Below, in pieces: positions 42,361 through 54,254 of a stretch of 64,000 nucleotides of DNA. This DNA comes from Maniola hyperantus (Eukaryota; Arthropoda; Insecta; Lepidoptera; Nymphalidae), in the NCBI RefSeq assembly GCF_902806685.2, contig NW_027189028.1, forward strand, positions 121,323-185,322, in the 5' to 3' direction. The notes below the pieces were generated by a model that had not been told where the DNA came from, did not search any database, and worked only from the letters and a program-made list of their open reading frames with translations. Positions within the stretch are counted from its first letter, which is position 1. Each line of letters opens with the position of its first letter. The translations under genes and the position numbers were made by a program.

Positions 42361-42700
42361 GTCGGTTACTCTACGGTTTTCCTACGGATCTCCTCATTGA
42401 TTTGATCACGTAGAGAAACTTCAAGCATAGCTCTCTCCATCGCCCGCTGAGTGACTCTGAGCTTACTATGAGGCCCATAGTTAGCGAGACCATCGCTCGG
42501 ATCCATATTTTACTACGGATCTGCAAAAATGCCCAACTGGCACGTTTCGTGAAAAGTTAAGAGAAGGAAGGATTCATCCGAGGTCGTCGAACCAGACAGG
42601 ATTTTCGAAAAGGTCAACATTGCAGACTGGGTGACCCTTAACCCCACTATAAAAGGATTTTGTTTAATTAACAACAATGTCAATTGAATACCACAGATGA
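42361..42700 (-). pseudogene. Fragment of an RTE-like LINE reverse transcriptase, C-terminal part
   Basis: Read on the minus strand, 42500-42370 encodes KLRVTQRAMERAMLEVSLRD followed by QINEEIRRKT. This is the conserved stretch found near the C-terminus of RTE-type reverse transcriptases that are common in Lepidoptera. Stops and frame changes surround it. It is an old dead fragment. Confidence 0.65.
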
Positions 42701-42789
42701 ATAACTGCATGTGACTTTTACTTTACCTTTGTAGGTATATTTACCTACTCTACGGAAGCTGCGAATACATACCATTGTTTATTGAAACT

Positions 42790-42850
42790 AGATGATGCCC
42801 GCGACTTCGTCCGCGTGGATTACGGTTTTTTAAAAATCCCGTTGGATACT
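42790..42850 (-). repeat. Helitron-like 3' end fragment
   Basis: ACTAGATGATGCCCGCGACT on the plus strand is the reverse of the CTAG-ended terminus seen in the other copies. Only about 60 bases are recognisable. A (TTCTA)n microsatellite follows at 43021-43042. Confidence 0.5.
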
Positions 42851-43839
42851 ATCTATACTATATTATAAAGATAATGTTTGTAGGGGTAATCTCTGGAAAT
42901 ACTGAACCGATTTTGAAAGCTACATTATTCCTGACAGGTAGGAACGGCATTCCGAACCAGTGGTAAATTAAACCTGACTATTCATAAGCACTTTTAAAAA
43001 GTTTACATGAATAAAAAACATTCTATTCTATTCTATTCTATTCCTGAGTGACATAGGCCATATTTATTTTCAAAAAAATTAGAGATCCCTTCGAAAATTG
43101 CAATAAGTAAAGTGAAAAAAGTCGTCTCATCTGTGAGCTTCCGTGGCGTGCGCTACGTAAATAGTTAAAGTTAATTAGGTACACGAAAACAATGTTCGAT
43201 GGAATTGTTCGTCTTAAACAGTCTAAAAAAAGTCCGCGATGGCATATATCTATCTTTTACGGTAAGGTCACAAACCATTTTTATGATTTTCAAATCTGCA
43301 GGGCGATTGTCTAAAACCTGCATCAATCATTATTACAATCTCAATCGTTCTGATTGGCTGAATTTGTGCGATTCTTGTTGCAACAATACATTGTGGCCAA
43401 TAGTGAGCGAGCATTACCAATCAAGATGATTGCGATCGTGACATTGTAGCTGTCAAAAAACCGCGGTAGGGCCACTGGTCTAAAACAAAGCTTTACTTTC
43501 GAAGGTGTTTTTACTATCATAGTATTAAACCTTATGAAGATAAAGCTGTTCGTTACCTCAAGTATTTAATTTAGACCAATCCTTTATATCATTTCATTTA
43601 GAATAATATCTTAGGACATATCACGAAATTAAAATAAATGGCGACGGCCGCGGCAGTCCGTGCATGCAGCGCGATTACGTCGCATTACGATGATATTGGA
43701 TGGTATCTACCAAGTAAAGAATTTTGAACTCGAGGACCCAACTCCTCAGCCCTGATGCTGTAAGGAATTGCATTCTTAATTTGTGGTGATACCATGGGAT
43801 TTTTAAAGAATCATGCGATTAAATGTTTTTACGACTGAG
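42851..43839. other. Intergenic, no gene seen
   Basis: No supported coding frame. An inverted AATCATT...CAATCTCAATCGTTCTGATTGG area near 43320-43440 may be another decayed foldback element, but the arms could not be matched well. Confidence 0.4.
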
Positions 43840-43966
43840 ATATCTTGGATCACGGGGACGGGCTACTACGGACAGGTTACTTTTGGTCCTGGAAAATCAA
43901 AAGTTCCCACGGGATTTTTAAAAACCTAAATCCACGCGGGCGAAGCCACGGGGATCAGCTAGTTGG
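43840..43966 (+). repeat. Helitron-like 3' fragment
   Basis: GGTCCTGGAAAATCAAAAGT, CACGGGATTTTTAAAAACCT and then a GCGGGCGAAGCCACGG hairpin-like motif lead to CAGCTAGTTGG, the same terminus as the other copies. Confidence 0.55.
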
Positions 43967-44015
43967 AAATAAACACGGACCTCTCGCCGCGGTTGGATGC
44001 GCCTAAGCTTCCGAA

Positions 44016-44340
44016 AGCTGTGGTAGCCTAGTGGTTAGGACGTCCGCCTTCCAATCGGAGGTTGGGGGTTCGATCCCGGGCACGCACGCACCTCTAACTT
44101 TTCAGAGTTATGTGCGTTTTTAAGTAATTAAAATATCATTTGCTTTAACGGTGAAGCAAAACATCGTGAGATAACCTGCATGCCTGAGAGTTCTCCAGAA
44201 TGTTCTCAAAGGTGTGTGAAGTCTACCAATCCGCACTTGGCCAGCGTGGTAGACTATGGCCAAAACCCTTCTCACTCTGAGAGGAGACCCGTGCTCTGTA
44301 GTGAGCCAGCGATGGGTTGATCATGATGAGCTTAATACAC
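44016..44340 (+). mobile_element. tRNA-derived SINE, near full length
   Basis: It begins with an RNA polymerase III promoter: A box TAGCCTAGTGG at 44024 and B box GGTTCGATCCC at 44067. A tRNA-unrelated body follows, with CACCTCTAACTTTTCAGAG and AGGTGTGTGAAGTCTACCAA, and the tail ends near GGGTTGATCATGATGAG. A minus-strand copy lies at 53310-53600, with fragments at 56240 and 5671. It is not a functional tRNA gene because the anticodon and acceptor stems are not formed. Confidence 0.85.
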
Positions 44341-44961
44341 GCCATCCAAAGCTTAGTTGTTTTCAAAGACCGCGCCACGCGCCACGCGCCACGGCTCTAT
44401 CGGTGTCTATTGCGCTTACAACCGCCAGTCTTTTAGATCACTCGTTGGACTCGCGTCTGTAGGGTCCTTCCACAATACTTGACGTCGTTCTTCGTGCGAC
44501 GTCGCACATCAGTGTGATTCCCATCAAATTCCCAGGATGCCTTGTGCGCTATTATTAGATTTTTTGCAAGTATTGTGAAAGGGCTTTCAGACTCGAACTA
44601 GAATCTTAAATCATTTATTTCATGTTGTTCAGAAAATATCCATTAAATTATTATAAAATCATCTCCTACTTAGAAATTCATTTTTTGATAATAAAATATA
44701 AAAAAAAAAGACAAACTTACAAAATAATCACCCAGATCAGGACACATGGAATGGTATTGTATCCTGTTAGAAAAATAAAACAAAGTAAATAAACTATAGG
44801 TACACTAGGAAATCAAAATAACAAAACACTTGAAAGCAAAATATGACACCACTGCTTTTAAGCTGTATAAGTGTAGTATACCCTATAAACCCTATAGTAT
44901 ATCATATTCATATTATGCCTGAAGGTTTAATGTTGCTAAAAGTTTTTTCAGGCCCACCACA
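44341..44961. other. Intergenic, no gene seen
   Basis: No supported frame, no recurrent repeat. Confidence 0.4.
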
Positions 44962-45145
44962 TACCTATTATCAGAAAATTGTCTGTCAGAAAAGTTTCAA
45001 TCTGTGAACATCTGTGAAGAGTATCTGTGTACATCTATCTGATCAACCAAAATTCTAACAGTCTGGTCTGTCAAGCTCAAATGAGCAGAGTACCTTCCCA
45101 AGCGAGTCAGAATTTTTTCTGACAGACCATTTCTGATAGTAGGTA
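44962..45145. mobile_element. MITE with inverted terminal repeats
   Basis: The left end TACCTATTATCAGAAAATTG and the right end, complement TACCTACTATCAGAAATGGT, continue into a shared GTCTGTCAGAAAA. The element is about 184 bp, without coding capacity. Confidence 0.7.
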
Positions 45146-45856
45146 TTTAAATTCCAGTATTAAATCAGTTTTTTAAAAGTATAATAGGACTTAGGAGACC
45201 TATAATGAAATATATTTTTTGATCGTTTGGTACCTACTTACTTAAAAATATATACTTACCTAAGTAGATACCTACAGCTACTTACTTAAAAATCTTTTAG
45301 TAACTTGTTTATTTTGTAAATTCCTACTCAGCAAAAGCTTCTTATTGTTAAGTAACTAGGTATGTAGATTATTTTTACTTACATTTTTGAGTAGTTAAAT
45401 GTTCCTGAAAAGAAAACCTTGGTCAAGTTGGTGGTCCAGAATTATATAGCAAAATGTCAATGGTTCAATGAACTTCGAAAGGTAAAAATAAATCGATTAC
45501 CCTACCTGTGTGGAGTTCTGCGCGCAAATATCAAAACAAGCAGAGGTCAAAACTTAAATGTTATATATTTCTTAACTAAGTTATATTCGTTAAGAATCTG
45601 TTGTTTTGCTATTGATTTAATGAGTTTCTTCACGTGTTTAATTTTATCTTCACTGTAATTAAATTTGAATTCAGAAACCAAACACTTTCTCCTTTCTCCA
45701 AGAAAACTTGCTTTGACAGTTGAACTGTCGAGCAACGCAGTCGCAAATTGACATTGACATTATCGTTTATCCTTGACATTGACGGTTTGGAAGATAGTCA
45801 TGATTGATCAAGGGTAATCATTCATCTAAGGGTATTCCATTCATCTGTGTTGACCA

Positions 45857-46050
45857 ATGACAAAAAGGGTCACAGATGTAAGTTCTTTTGATAAGTTGAT
45901 CGTTCACCGGTCGAGTTCGCCGGCAGATTGCAAGCATATGCAAGATTACTGGACTGGTCTGTGCAACGCAACAGAGCGCGATGTTACAGATATTTTCAAC
46001 TTGTATAAACCCAAGATATTTCCTGATAGAGCCTGGAGCCTGGTTTCGTT
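45857..46050 (+). CDS. Possible small host gene of unknown function, exon 1
   Basis: ATG 45857 opens 64 codons and two bases, ending at a consensus donor GTAAGT (46051). The encoded piece is compositionally normal, with CKHMQDYWTGLCNATERDVT and KPKIFPDRAWSL, and does not look like any mobile element in the window. With exon 2 (46481-46631, after TTGTAG) the phase fits. I do not recognise the family. Supporting points are the splice consensus, phase match, normal residue use, and an AATAAA 23 bases after the stop. Against it, exon 2 is short and hydrophobic and could be chance. Confidence 0.4.
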
Positions 46051-46480
46051 GTAAGTAATATTTTATAGTATTTTCTGTGATATGGCATAGTCCATAATAT
46101 ATTATTGTTCTTAGCATAGTTAGTCCTTTGGGGGGATAGCGGGTATAGCACTAAGTTCAACCTACTGCTTCTCATCCTGGTAATTAATAATGATTAGATC
46201 TGGACATGAGCCAGTCGTGAAAGTTGTACAAACCATACCTACTTACTTTATCAAAGCAAAACTGTTAGTTACTTTTACCACCTATCTATATTTTTGAAAA
46301 GCATTTTTTTAATGCAAATACCACACATCATTTAAAAAACTAAACAAAATCTGAACTTGGACACTAACAAGGATAAAACCCAATTTACCTAAATAGCAAC
46401 ATCACAAATATTTATCTATTTTCAAAAAACTCAAACTGCAACAGCTGTATCTAACAAAAATTAATTGCTATGTATTGTAG

Positions 46481-46631
46481 TTTGACATTAGTCTTGACTT
46501 CTATGACCAATTACTTTATTTATGACATTGAGGCTCGACCTCGAGATGTGGATTTAACTCTATTAACAAAAATTTTATTACTACTGATTTTCTATTTTTT
46601 TTTTTCATACCCAATTATTGTAATAACCTAG
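46481..46631 (+). CDS. Possible small host gene of unknown function, exon 2
   Basis: It follows the acceptor TTGTAG at 46475-46480. One base completes the split codon, then 49 codons run to TAG 46629-46631. It encodes DIEARPRDVDLTLL and then a very hydrophobic end (KILLLLIFYFFFSYPIIVIT) that could be a C-terminal membrane anchor, partly produced by a T run. GCAATAAATG at 46653 is a plausible poly(A) signal. The total product would be 114 residues. Confidence 0.33.
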
Positions 46632-46639
46632 TTGTAAAT

Positions 46640-47149
46640 TGTAATTGTTTACTGGCAATAAATGTACCTACTAACATTGTAATTCGAATTTTGATTTTAT
46701 TTTCTATTACCTAATTTTTATTAATACCAAATTGTAATACATACCTACCTACCTATTAGTCTCATCCTGTTAGAAAACCGAAAAAAACGTCGTCGTATTT
46801 ATAAGTCCCGCAAGTTGCTAACGCGTGGCCGCTATTTTAGTCTACGTCTTTACGTCAGCACTAGACTGAAGTTTCGAGCTGTTGGTACATTTTTATTTCG
46901 GCTGACGTCAAAATGACGTCATTTCGATTTTAATGAGATATGGTTCCAGCGCAATAGCAATTTACGGGACTTATAATTACTGTAAAATTTATGTAATCAT
47001 TGTAATAAAACACTATAATATATTATGTTATTGCATTGCTTTTCCCATTGCTTTTAATATAATTAATTTATAATATAAATATAAAATAAAATATAAATAT
47101 TTTGGAAAGGATTCACAAAATTAATAAGAGACAATATTGTGAGAAACAT
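46640..47149. other. Intergenic, no gene seen
   Basis: AT-rich, with no frame or repeat that I can support. Confidence 0.4.
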
Positions 47150-50100
47150 TTTATTTGCAGTTGTAAAAACTGTACAAATCTTAACAAACTTATAAATTAT
47201 CATCTATTATGGACCTTCGCATGGCACTGCTGACGACAAAAGCCACGTGTAACGTCGCGCATAGACTACTTAGAAATTTACATTCAATTCCTACATAACA
47301 TCAGTCGTTTTAATCCGTTTAATATTGACCAAAGGTAGTCTAAGAAAATAATGATCTCATGGCTTTTGACTTCATTTTTGCTTTTTTTAAGAACTTTCAC
47401 ACACTGCGTTCAAAGAGTATATAACTAAAATATAATTGGGAGTGTTCGATTATAGTTTGTAATTTAATCTTTTCTTATTTCTAAAATATGGTAATGAAAA
47501 GATGATTATGTATTTACACACCCAAAAGCACCAGTTTTGACACAAATGTTCATATGGGTAGTTTCTTGATCGGTTCATTTGGATATGGGGACATTTTTCG
47601 ATTTTTATTGTTTTGTTTTTTAATTATTATTAGTTGTAGCTTAACAATTTATATCTTTTTTTCATAATGTTAACTTTGCCTTTAAAAATAATGTTCAAGT
47701 ATGTTTCCTTAAATTTCAATTAAAAAAAAAGAGAAAAATGTCTCCTATCTTCAGTTAATTATTGTAAGCATCCCTTATTAATAAACATTAGTAATCAGTT
47801 CACTAATAGGATTAAAACAAAATAATATAATAAAACCGATTAAGGAAGCATGTTTACAGGTAAAATAATAATTATAAATATTCGATTAAATTACTCGCTA
47901 TGTTAAAATAATGGCTTTAACAATAAAAAAGGTCAACAATTTAAAACTGATTTATATGTACACTAAAGCTAATTGGTTGGTAATGAAGATTTAAGAATAA
48001 TACATACTTACATAAGAAATCATAAAAAAGAAAAACCAATACGAATAATGAAACACATTAATGTTTGTCCTTAATCCTTAACAATTAATAATTTGACATT
48101 AATGTAATAATTTACAATAAATACATTAAATAATGATTCAGAAAATATTCAAAAGAAAACTAATAAATAAATGTCAAAACAGTCAAACAATTCAAATGCA
48201 ACCAGACATTAAAGATTATTATAATTATTATTATGTAAATAAAATGCAATAATTCAATTATAATAATATATTAGTATAAAATATAAGAGACAGAAACAAC
48301 GATTGCAATAAAAACTCTAGAGGAATAGAAAGTACTAATTCTAGGAAATTTTTAAAGAACCATTATTTATCAATAATCCCCATTAAATTTGATATTTTTA
48401 CCATCGAATGTATTAATTCGACAGACGAATTTTTCTTTAAATATGCTTTAATAATAAATATTACATTTTTTATTATCTTTAATTTGGAGTTATTTTTTTG
48501 GAAGATTTATAGTATCAAAGATGATTTCGTCACCATATTAATTATTTATCTGTAAGGTCACTTCTTATTAATATAAATTTTAACAATAATAATTACGACT
48601 GAGCAATTTTTTGACATTATTTTAATACAATAATTTCATAAAACTCGTCTAAATATACAATACAAAAATACCAAAGGTTAAGATATGTTTATTACATTTT
48701 TTACGTCGGCTATGAAAACATATAAACAGTATATTCGGTAATCAAGTAAAGAAATGACGAAATAAACGAGAGGGGCACATATATTACATTTCGTTGTAAT
48801 ACAACACAGACAATAAATAATATATCTAGTAACGCTCAACAACTAAACGCTAACTTCAACAATGCGCACAGTGTTATGAAAATCCGAAAAAAAATTGTAA
48901 GATGGGAGGTTTAATATAAAAAAGCGTTATTAGTTTTATTAGCATCCGTAAACAATTCAAATATTTATTTTAAAATCACATTTTAAATGATTTTATATAT
49001 ACCGGATAGTTCGATTTTTAACAAAGAAAAAAAAAAACGACTTCAGTACTGATTCAGATTGGATAAAAACATGAAAAAAATACTGACAAACACTTTAATT
49101 TTAAGTTGTTTAAAAATGAGGCACTTCACTACAAGAATGTGTGCATAAGCTTTATAAAATATCTATCCACGGGTATTACCTAACGCGTTGCTTTGGGAAT
49201 AATAATTATTTTTTACAACCTTACTCTATCGATTACAACAGCAAAATTAAGAGTTTTTCGAGAAAAGTGCGGGTTGTATTCCTGACCTATGCCAAAGATT
49301 TTTTGAAAATCTTTGAAAGCAGCTTTTTTAATATAAGATGGTTCCTACGTCGACTATAATAGTTAAAATATTTTGTCCGCACTGACCGCTCCCAAAAGAA
49401 CAGCCTGTATAATACATCCAAACTAAGATTAGAAAAACCAATGACCTATACCTGTCAACTGTCAATTGCAAACTACAGTTTGCAAGGAAAATACTTTGCA
49501 TATAATTATAATGATTATTTCTATATTTTTTTATTAAGTCTTAGTACTACAAAATCTATTCAAAATATATTGAATCAAAACATATTTCCAGCTAAGACGT
49601 CATAATATGGCGGAAATTCATTCCTATTCTTAGTTTGGATGCATTATATATTCGGTGAATTCAAAACACTGTACGCATTGCCCTATTCACATCAAAGTTA
49701 GCGGTAAAGTACTACCACTTTTGTAAGTTACGCAAGATGTACCTGCACAGAAATATTATTTTGAATGGCGCGAAAATATGCCAGCCAATCAGCGCGCGTC
49801 CGTCTGCTATTGGTTGTTGCCTATTCGCCCTGTTACAGTGCGACAAGGCTCTCTTGGCACTTGAATGATATTGACGGGGGGGGCGCTGTATGAGAACAAA
49901 GGTTTAGACTATTCAAACAAAAACAAAGGGGACACTTGACGGTAACATATTAGTTCCGATTTTCGCCACGCGCCAAGATAGGCTTGTGAGACAGCACAAT
50001 CTCTAGTTTTTGAGTTTAAAATTTTATCGTCTATATTTCATTGGTGTGCATTCGGTTTTAGTCGGCGTTAGGTTGCGCTTATCCACGCAAACGAATATTG

Positions 50101-50221
50101 CCGTTGAGTCTTATAAAAGTGGTAGTACTGTACACGAGTGGTGCGGACTACGGACTACGGACGTCCCGCGGTCCGCTACATACTACAACACCGGTATGTA
50201 GTGTTAGGCAGTACGGACTTC
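47150..50221 (-). other. Possible long 3' UTR of Amph and flanking AT-rich DNA
   Basis: Downstream of the Amph stop on the minus strand lies about 3 kb of AT-rich DNA without recognisable coding sequence and with few repeats between about 47150 and 49700. An AATAAA on the minus strand at 47155-47150 is one possible poly(A) signal; many others exist. The extent of the transcript cannot be fixed from sequence. Confidence 0.3.
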
Positions 50222-50301
50222 TCAAATTGGCCGCGTGAAGTTGGCGGGGAACATACCCTTCTCATTGGTCGACTCCTTTATACCCATTAGCCAGCCTCCT
50301 C
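50222..50301 (-). CDS. Amph: Amphiphysin, last exon: C-terminal half of SH3, apparently one base short
   Basis: After an acceptor TTTTTTGTAG the minus strand encodes GGWLMGIKESTN and then EKGMFPANFTRPI, ending TGA at 50224-50222. This is the classic end of an amphiphysin SH3 domain. However, the upstream exon ends in phase 0, and from the acceptor the phase-0 reading gives four codons and then TAA. The conserved SH3 frame would need one more base in the GAGGAGGC run next to the acceptor. Either the assembly dropped a G, or the allele is broken, or a small exon was missed between 50951 and 50301. The domain identity is not in doubt. Confidence 0.85.
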
Positions 50302-50950
50302 CTACAAAAAAAAATACTTTTTTAATTGGTTGTAAATGTTTTTGGTTCAAATTAAATAAAAATTCTAGATGAGATGACGTATACGTATCATAATAATATT
50401 ATAGGGTTAAAAGATTAAAAGGGCTGATTTTTCAATCGCCAAATGAACTAAAACCGATGAGTAAAGATGTATTCCATACAAGAACTGTCAATACCTTAGA
50501 TTTGTTACGGAGTTAAGTTATTCAGCGATTGAAAAAAAGTGCGGCAAAAACTGTGGAACCAACTAAATGTGTATTTTAAAACCCTACAAATTCCTAAAAG
50601 ACCTCCAACGAATTGACGGTTCCTCTGGTGCTGCAAATTTTTATGGGTGGCAGTAATCACTCAGGCCTGCTCGTTACCCGCTATTTTATTTTAAAAAAAT
50701 GATGGCTATACTACCAACTTATCCCGACAGGTGGCGTATAAGCGAACCGGCCATAAAGGTCGTATCATCTGTAGAATCGGCTAGACTGAGCTGTCAAATG
50801 ACATATTAAAAAAATTTGTCAGGTAAACATGAAACCTCCTTAGTCAAGTAAGAAACTATGAGGATGACAGCTTGCATTGGCCGTACCTCTTGTGGCGCCC
50901 TCTAAAGTCAGTTTTACCTGTGGATTCCCATTGGGTACACATAAAGTTAC

Positions 50951-51093
50951 CTGTTCGTCTGGATCGTCGTACTCCACAACGCGGATGATGTCGCCCACCT
51001 CGAAGGACAGCTCGTCGCAGTCCTCGCGCGTGTAGCGGTACGTGGCGCGCACGCGGTACAGCGTGCCGGCCGGCAAGCCCGCCAGAGTCGCTC
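50951..51093 (-). CDS. Amph: Amphiphysin, exon with N-terminal half of SH3
   Basis: 143 nt. It enters in phase 1 after GGTCCAG and leaves in phase 0 at CAG|GTAACT. It encodes ATLAGLPAGTLYRVRATYRY and then TREDCDELSFEVGDIIRVVE YDDPDEQ. ALYDY-like and acidic RT-loop elements of an SH3 domain are visible. In animals this domain binds proline-rich partners such as dynamin, although insect amphiphysin acts mainly in membrane shaping of muscle T-tubules and polarised membranes. Either of the two linker exons upstream joins it in phase and gives YDIPVG followed by this exon. Confidence 0.92.
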
Positions 51094-51764
51094 CTGGACC
51101 ATACAAATACACTATTATAGCAAGGTAAGCGTCTATCGTAGCAGTATGATGGATTTTTTTTTTATTGTGAGATAGGCTCGCGCTTGACGACAATCATGCC
51201 TGAGAAACAGAGCAATGATGAGGTCTAGGTTGGAGCGCACTCGCCTACAATATTCTGTCGCAATTCCAACATATTACTATGATTTGATGTACCACAGCAT
51301 GACATTTTATATGTATCTACTAGTACATAGGTATGACTTCAATGGCGCTTGGCTGCAAAAAAAACCTGCCGGCAAGCGACTTTTGTCGCAACACGACACT
51401 AAAATTATATTAGTTCTCATCTTGAGCTGCTTCGTGTCCTCTTTATAAGAAGTATACTGTTAACATTGACTTATATATATATATTACTTCGTATGGACAG
51501 GGCTATTGAACAAACAAAATGGCACCGACTCAGTGGTGCTTTAGCACCAATGCAACCTCAGTGACGTCTGGATTTCAAACGAGTCGTTCATTAGTATTTA
51601 AGAGGTGGCGCTGATTTAATTGGTTCCAAAACCGTGAAAAATTTTGTTCGCTTGACCATAATATCTTGTCGTTTATATCGATAACTGTTAAGTTATTGAG
51701 AAACAGCGTTTATTATTTGCTATTAATTTATGTAATTAACGTAACTACCAATATAAGTCTAAAT

Positions 51765-51982
51765 ATATAAAAGGAAAAGGTGACTGACTGACTGACTGAT
51801 CTATCAACGCACAGATCAAACTACTGGACGGATCGGGCTGAAATTTGGCATGCAGATAGCTATTATGACGTAGGTATCCGCTAAGAAAGGATTTTTGAAA
51901 ATTCACCCCGTAAGGGGGTGAAATAGGGGTTTGAAATTTGTGTATAGTCCACGCGGACGAAGTCGCGAGCATAAGCTAGTTA
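51765..51982 (+). mobile_element. Helitron-like non-autonomous element, copy 2 (Amph intron)
   Basis: Near-identical to 41450-41666, with the same TGACTGACTGACTGAT start region, the GCGGACGAAGTCGC motif and the CTAG end. It has no TIRs. Confidence 0.65.
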
Positions 51983-52501
51983 AAATATAAAAGGTTAACT
52001 ATAACTGATAGCATGAAATTTTAGATAATAAACAGGTTAATTATAAACAATACTGAGCAATCAAGCCAAGCGTTAGAAAAAATCTATTAAGCAAGCCATT
52101 CCAAGAAGAATAGATATTTACAAAATAGAAATTCCGCAGCCTGTAAAAATATATATGTAACAACAAACATAACATACTATTAATATACATTTATAATCAT
52201 TAAAAATATTGCTTATAAAAAAAAAATTATAATTTAAATAAATATTTTACAAAAACCGACTGTGCAGGCAATAAGGTGAGTTATGTAGGTACTAAAACTT
52301 TCTATGCAATATACGGGTTACATTGAGAAGTTACATCGGTCAAGTACTTAAGAAATTCCTGAATAAATATACAATGAACAAAATTCTCCATTTTTAAATC
52401 GGTTAAAATTAAAAAAAAGTGATAATTATGTGTTAAGGCCGAGCATTCAACAGTTAAAATTAATAACTATGTGTAAAAAACAAGCAAGAGCGAGATGCAT
52501 T

Positions 52502-52661
52502 TACAGTACGCGGCAGAAAATAATGTACATCAACCTTTAGAAAGAGCGGTTTTGTAGAGTATTGTCTGTGTCACATAGGTATGAGTGATAGAGACAACGC
52601 TCTACAAAGCCAAAATCTCATTCTAAAGGTCGATGTACATTATTTTCTGCCGCGTATTGTA
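52502..52661. mobile_element. MITE, TACAGTA family, copy 1 (Amph intron)
   Basis: A 160-bp element with inverted ends: TACAGTACGCGGCAGAAAAT on the left and the complement of TACAATACGCGGCAGAAAAT on the right. The arms are about 45 bp. Relatives are at 61154-61370 and, as a fragment, at 59633-59660. Confidence 0.85.
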
Positions 52662-52902
52662 GAAATGAAATATATGTTAATAAAATCTGTGCTCGAATTT
52701 TCACAGCCAGTGAATGATCAGCCTTAAGTTCACGACATTCAATTTTGTTTATGGAGAAGTGTCAAAGTCATTGCCATAAATATAGTATTTTTAACAAGAC
52801 CATCCATGGGCAGCTTCACATTAATTTAAAGGTAAAGGCTATTTGTGATTTCTTTATTTACATTAAATTGTTGTAAAGTAATTTTTTGTTGTTTATTTTC
52901 CA

Positions 52903-53112
52903 CTAGCTGATGTCCGCGACTTCGTCCGCGTGGATTTACGTTATTCAAAATCCCGCGGGAACTCTTTGATTTTCCTGGATAAAAAGTAGCCTATGTGTTA
53001 ATCCAGGGTATAATCTATCTCCATTCCAACTTTCATCCGAATCCGTTCAACCATTTTTGCGTGATTGAGTAACAAACATCCAAACATGCACTTTCACATT
53101 TAGAATATTATT
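52903..53112 (-). mobile_element. Helitron-like element, minus strand
   Basis: It reads on the minus strand to GCGGACGAAGTCGCGGACAT and CAGCTAG. The body has TTCAACCATTTTTGCGTG-like and TATTTAGAATATTATTAGG-like words on the plus strand. A related 5' fragment starts at 53215 (CTATACTAATATTATAAATG). Confidence 0.6.
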
Positions 53113-53309
53113 AGGATATTTTACCTTAGGTAAAACTCGCATATTAGCAACTTTTTTTCAAAACTTTTTTATAAAATGTTTAGACGGGGTAGACGCGACG
53201 ACGATTGATAAAAATCTATACTAATATTATAAATGCGAAAGTGTGCGTCTGTCTGTCTGCTAGCTTATCACGGCCCAAGCGTTCAACCGATTTTGATGAA
53301 ATTTGGCCA

Positions 53310-53600
53310 AGCCATGGTCACTACAGAGCACGGGTCTTTCCTCAGTATGAGAAGGGTTTAGCCATAGTCCACCACGCAGGCCCAGTGCGGATTGGCAGAG
53401 TTCACACACCTTTGAGAACACCATGGAGAACTCTCATGCAGCTTTTCCCACGATGTTTTCCTTTACCGTTAAAAAGAGTGATATTTAATTGCTTAAACGC
53501 ACATAACTCAGAAAAGTTAGAGGTGCGTGCCCGGGATCGAACCCCCAACCTCCCAGATAGGAGGCGGACGTCATAACCAATAGGCTATCACAGCGTGAGC
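53310..53600 (-). mobile_element. tRNA-derived SINE, minus strand (Amph intron)
   Basis: It matches 44016-44340 in reverse. B box complement GGGATCGAACC lies at 53533 and the A box region near 53580-53598 (GGCTATCACAGC). The tail reaches GTCACTACAGAGCACGGG at about 53313. Confidence 0.8.
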
Positions 53601-53991
53601 CCCTAGTAGGTATAAATTCAGATTTTGTAACGTTGGAGTAAAATGGAGCCAATGGTTCCGGTTAAAAGTTGTGAATTCTGTGCTACCGACATTTACTTTA
53701 CAATAATTAACCCTACCTAATTTATGTTAATACTAAATACCATAAAATAAATATACAACCTTACAGTGTGGCTAATTCTGTAGTACACAATCTTTAAACT
53801 TAACTAAATCAACAGATCTAAATCTAGCGATCCGTTCACCGAATCCGAACGAGTTTTCCGCGGGGAGTATTATTTCGCAACGTATAGAAATATACAATGT
53901 TAGTTTTAGTTAAGGTAGTTTGATACATCATATTTGTTCCTGAAAGATAATTTTCTGAATTTTCCCAGATTTGCACAAATATGAAGTAAAT

Positions 53992-54254
53992 GAGTATTTT
54001 TGACCAAAGTTTTTATGGAAAAACATGTAGATGTGTAAATGTTATGCGCGCAAAACTCATTACCATAAGCCTTCGATGTATGTATTCTACTATTTTCGAA
54101 AAACTAACTAAAATTTGAATATTCATTTTTGACCAAAGTTTTTATTGAAAAACATGTAGATGCATAAGTGTTATGCGCGCAAAACTCATAACCATAAGCC
54201 TTCGATGTATGATAAGTCTACTATTTTCGAAAAACTAACTAAAATTTGAATATT
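53992..54254 (+). repeat. Two tandem copies of a 129-bp unit (Amph intron)
   Basis: GACCAAAGTTTTTAT recurs at 54002 and 54131, and both copies run on through ATGCGCGCAAAACTCAT and CGAAAAACTAACTAAAATTT. The copies differ at about ten places. Confidence 0.85.

Noticed and set aside
44016..44100. tRNA gene
   Set aside because: A and B boxes are present, but no acceptor or anticodon stem forms and the same sequence recurs with a SINE body.
48000..49400. Further host exons in the AT-rich stretch
   Set aside because: Short frames only, with no splice consensus or recognisable peptide.
53205..53576. Plus-strand frame of 123 codons
   Set aside because: It spans a Helitron-like fragment and a SINE in reverse.
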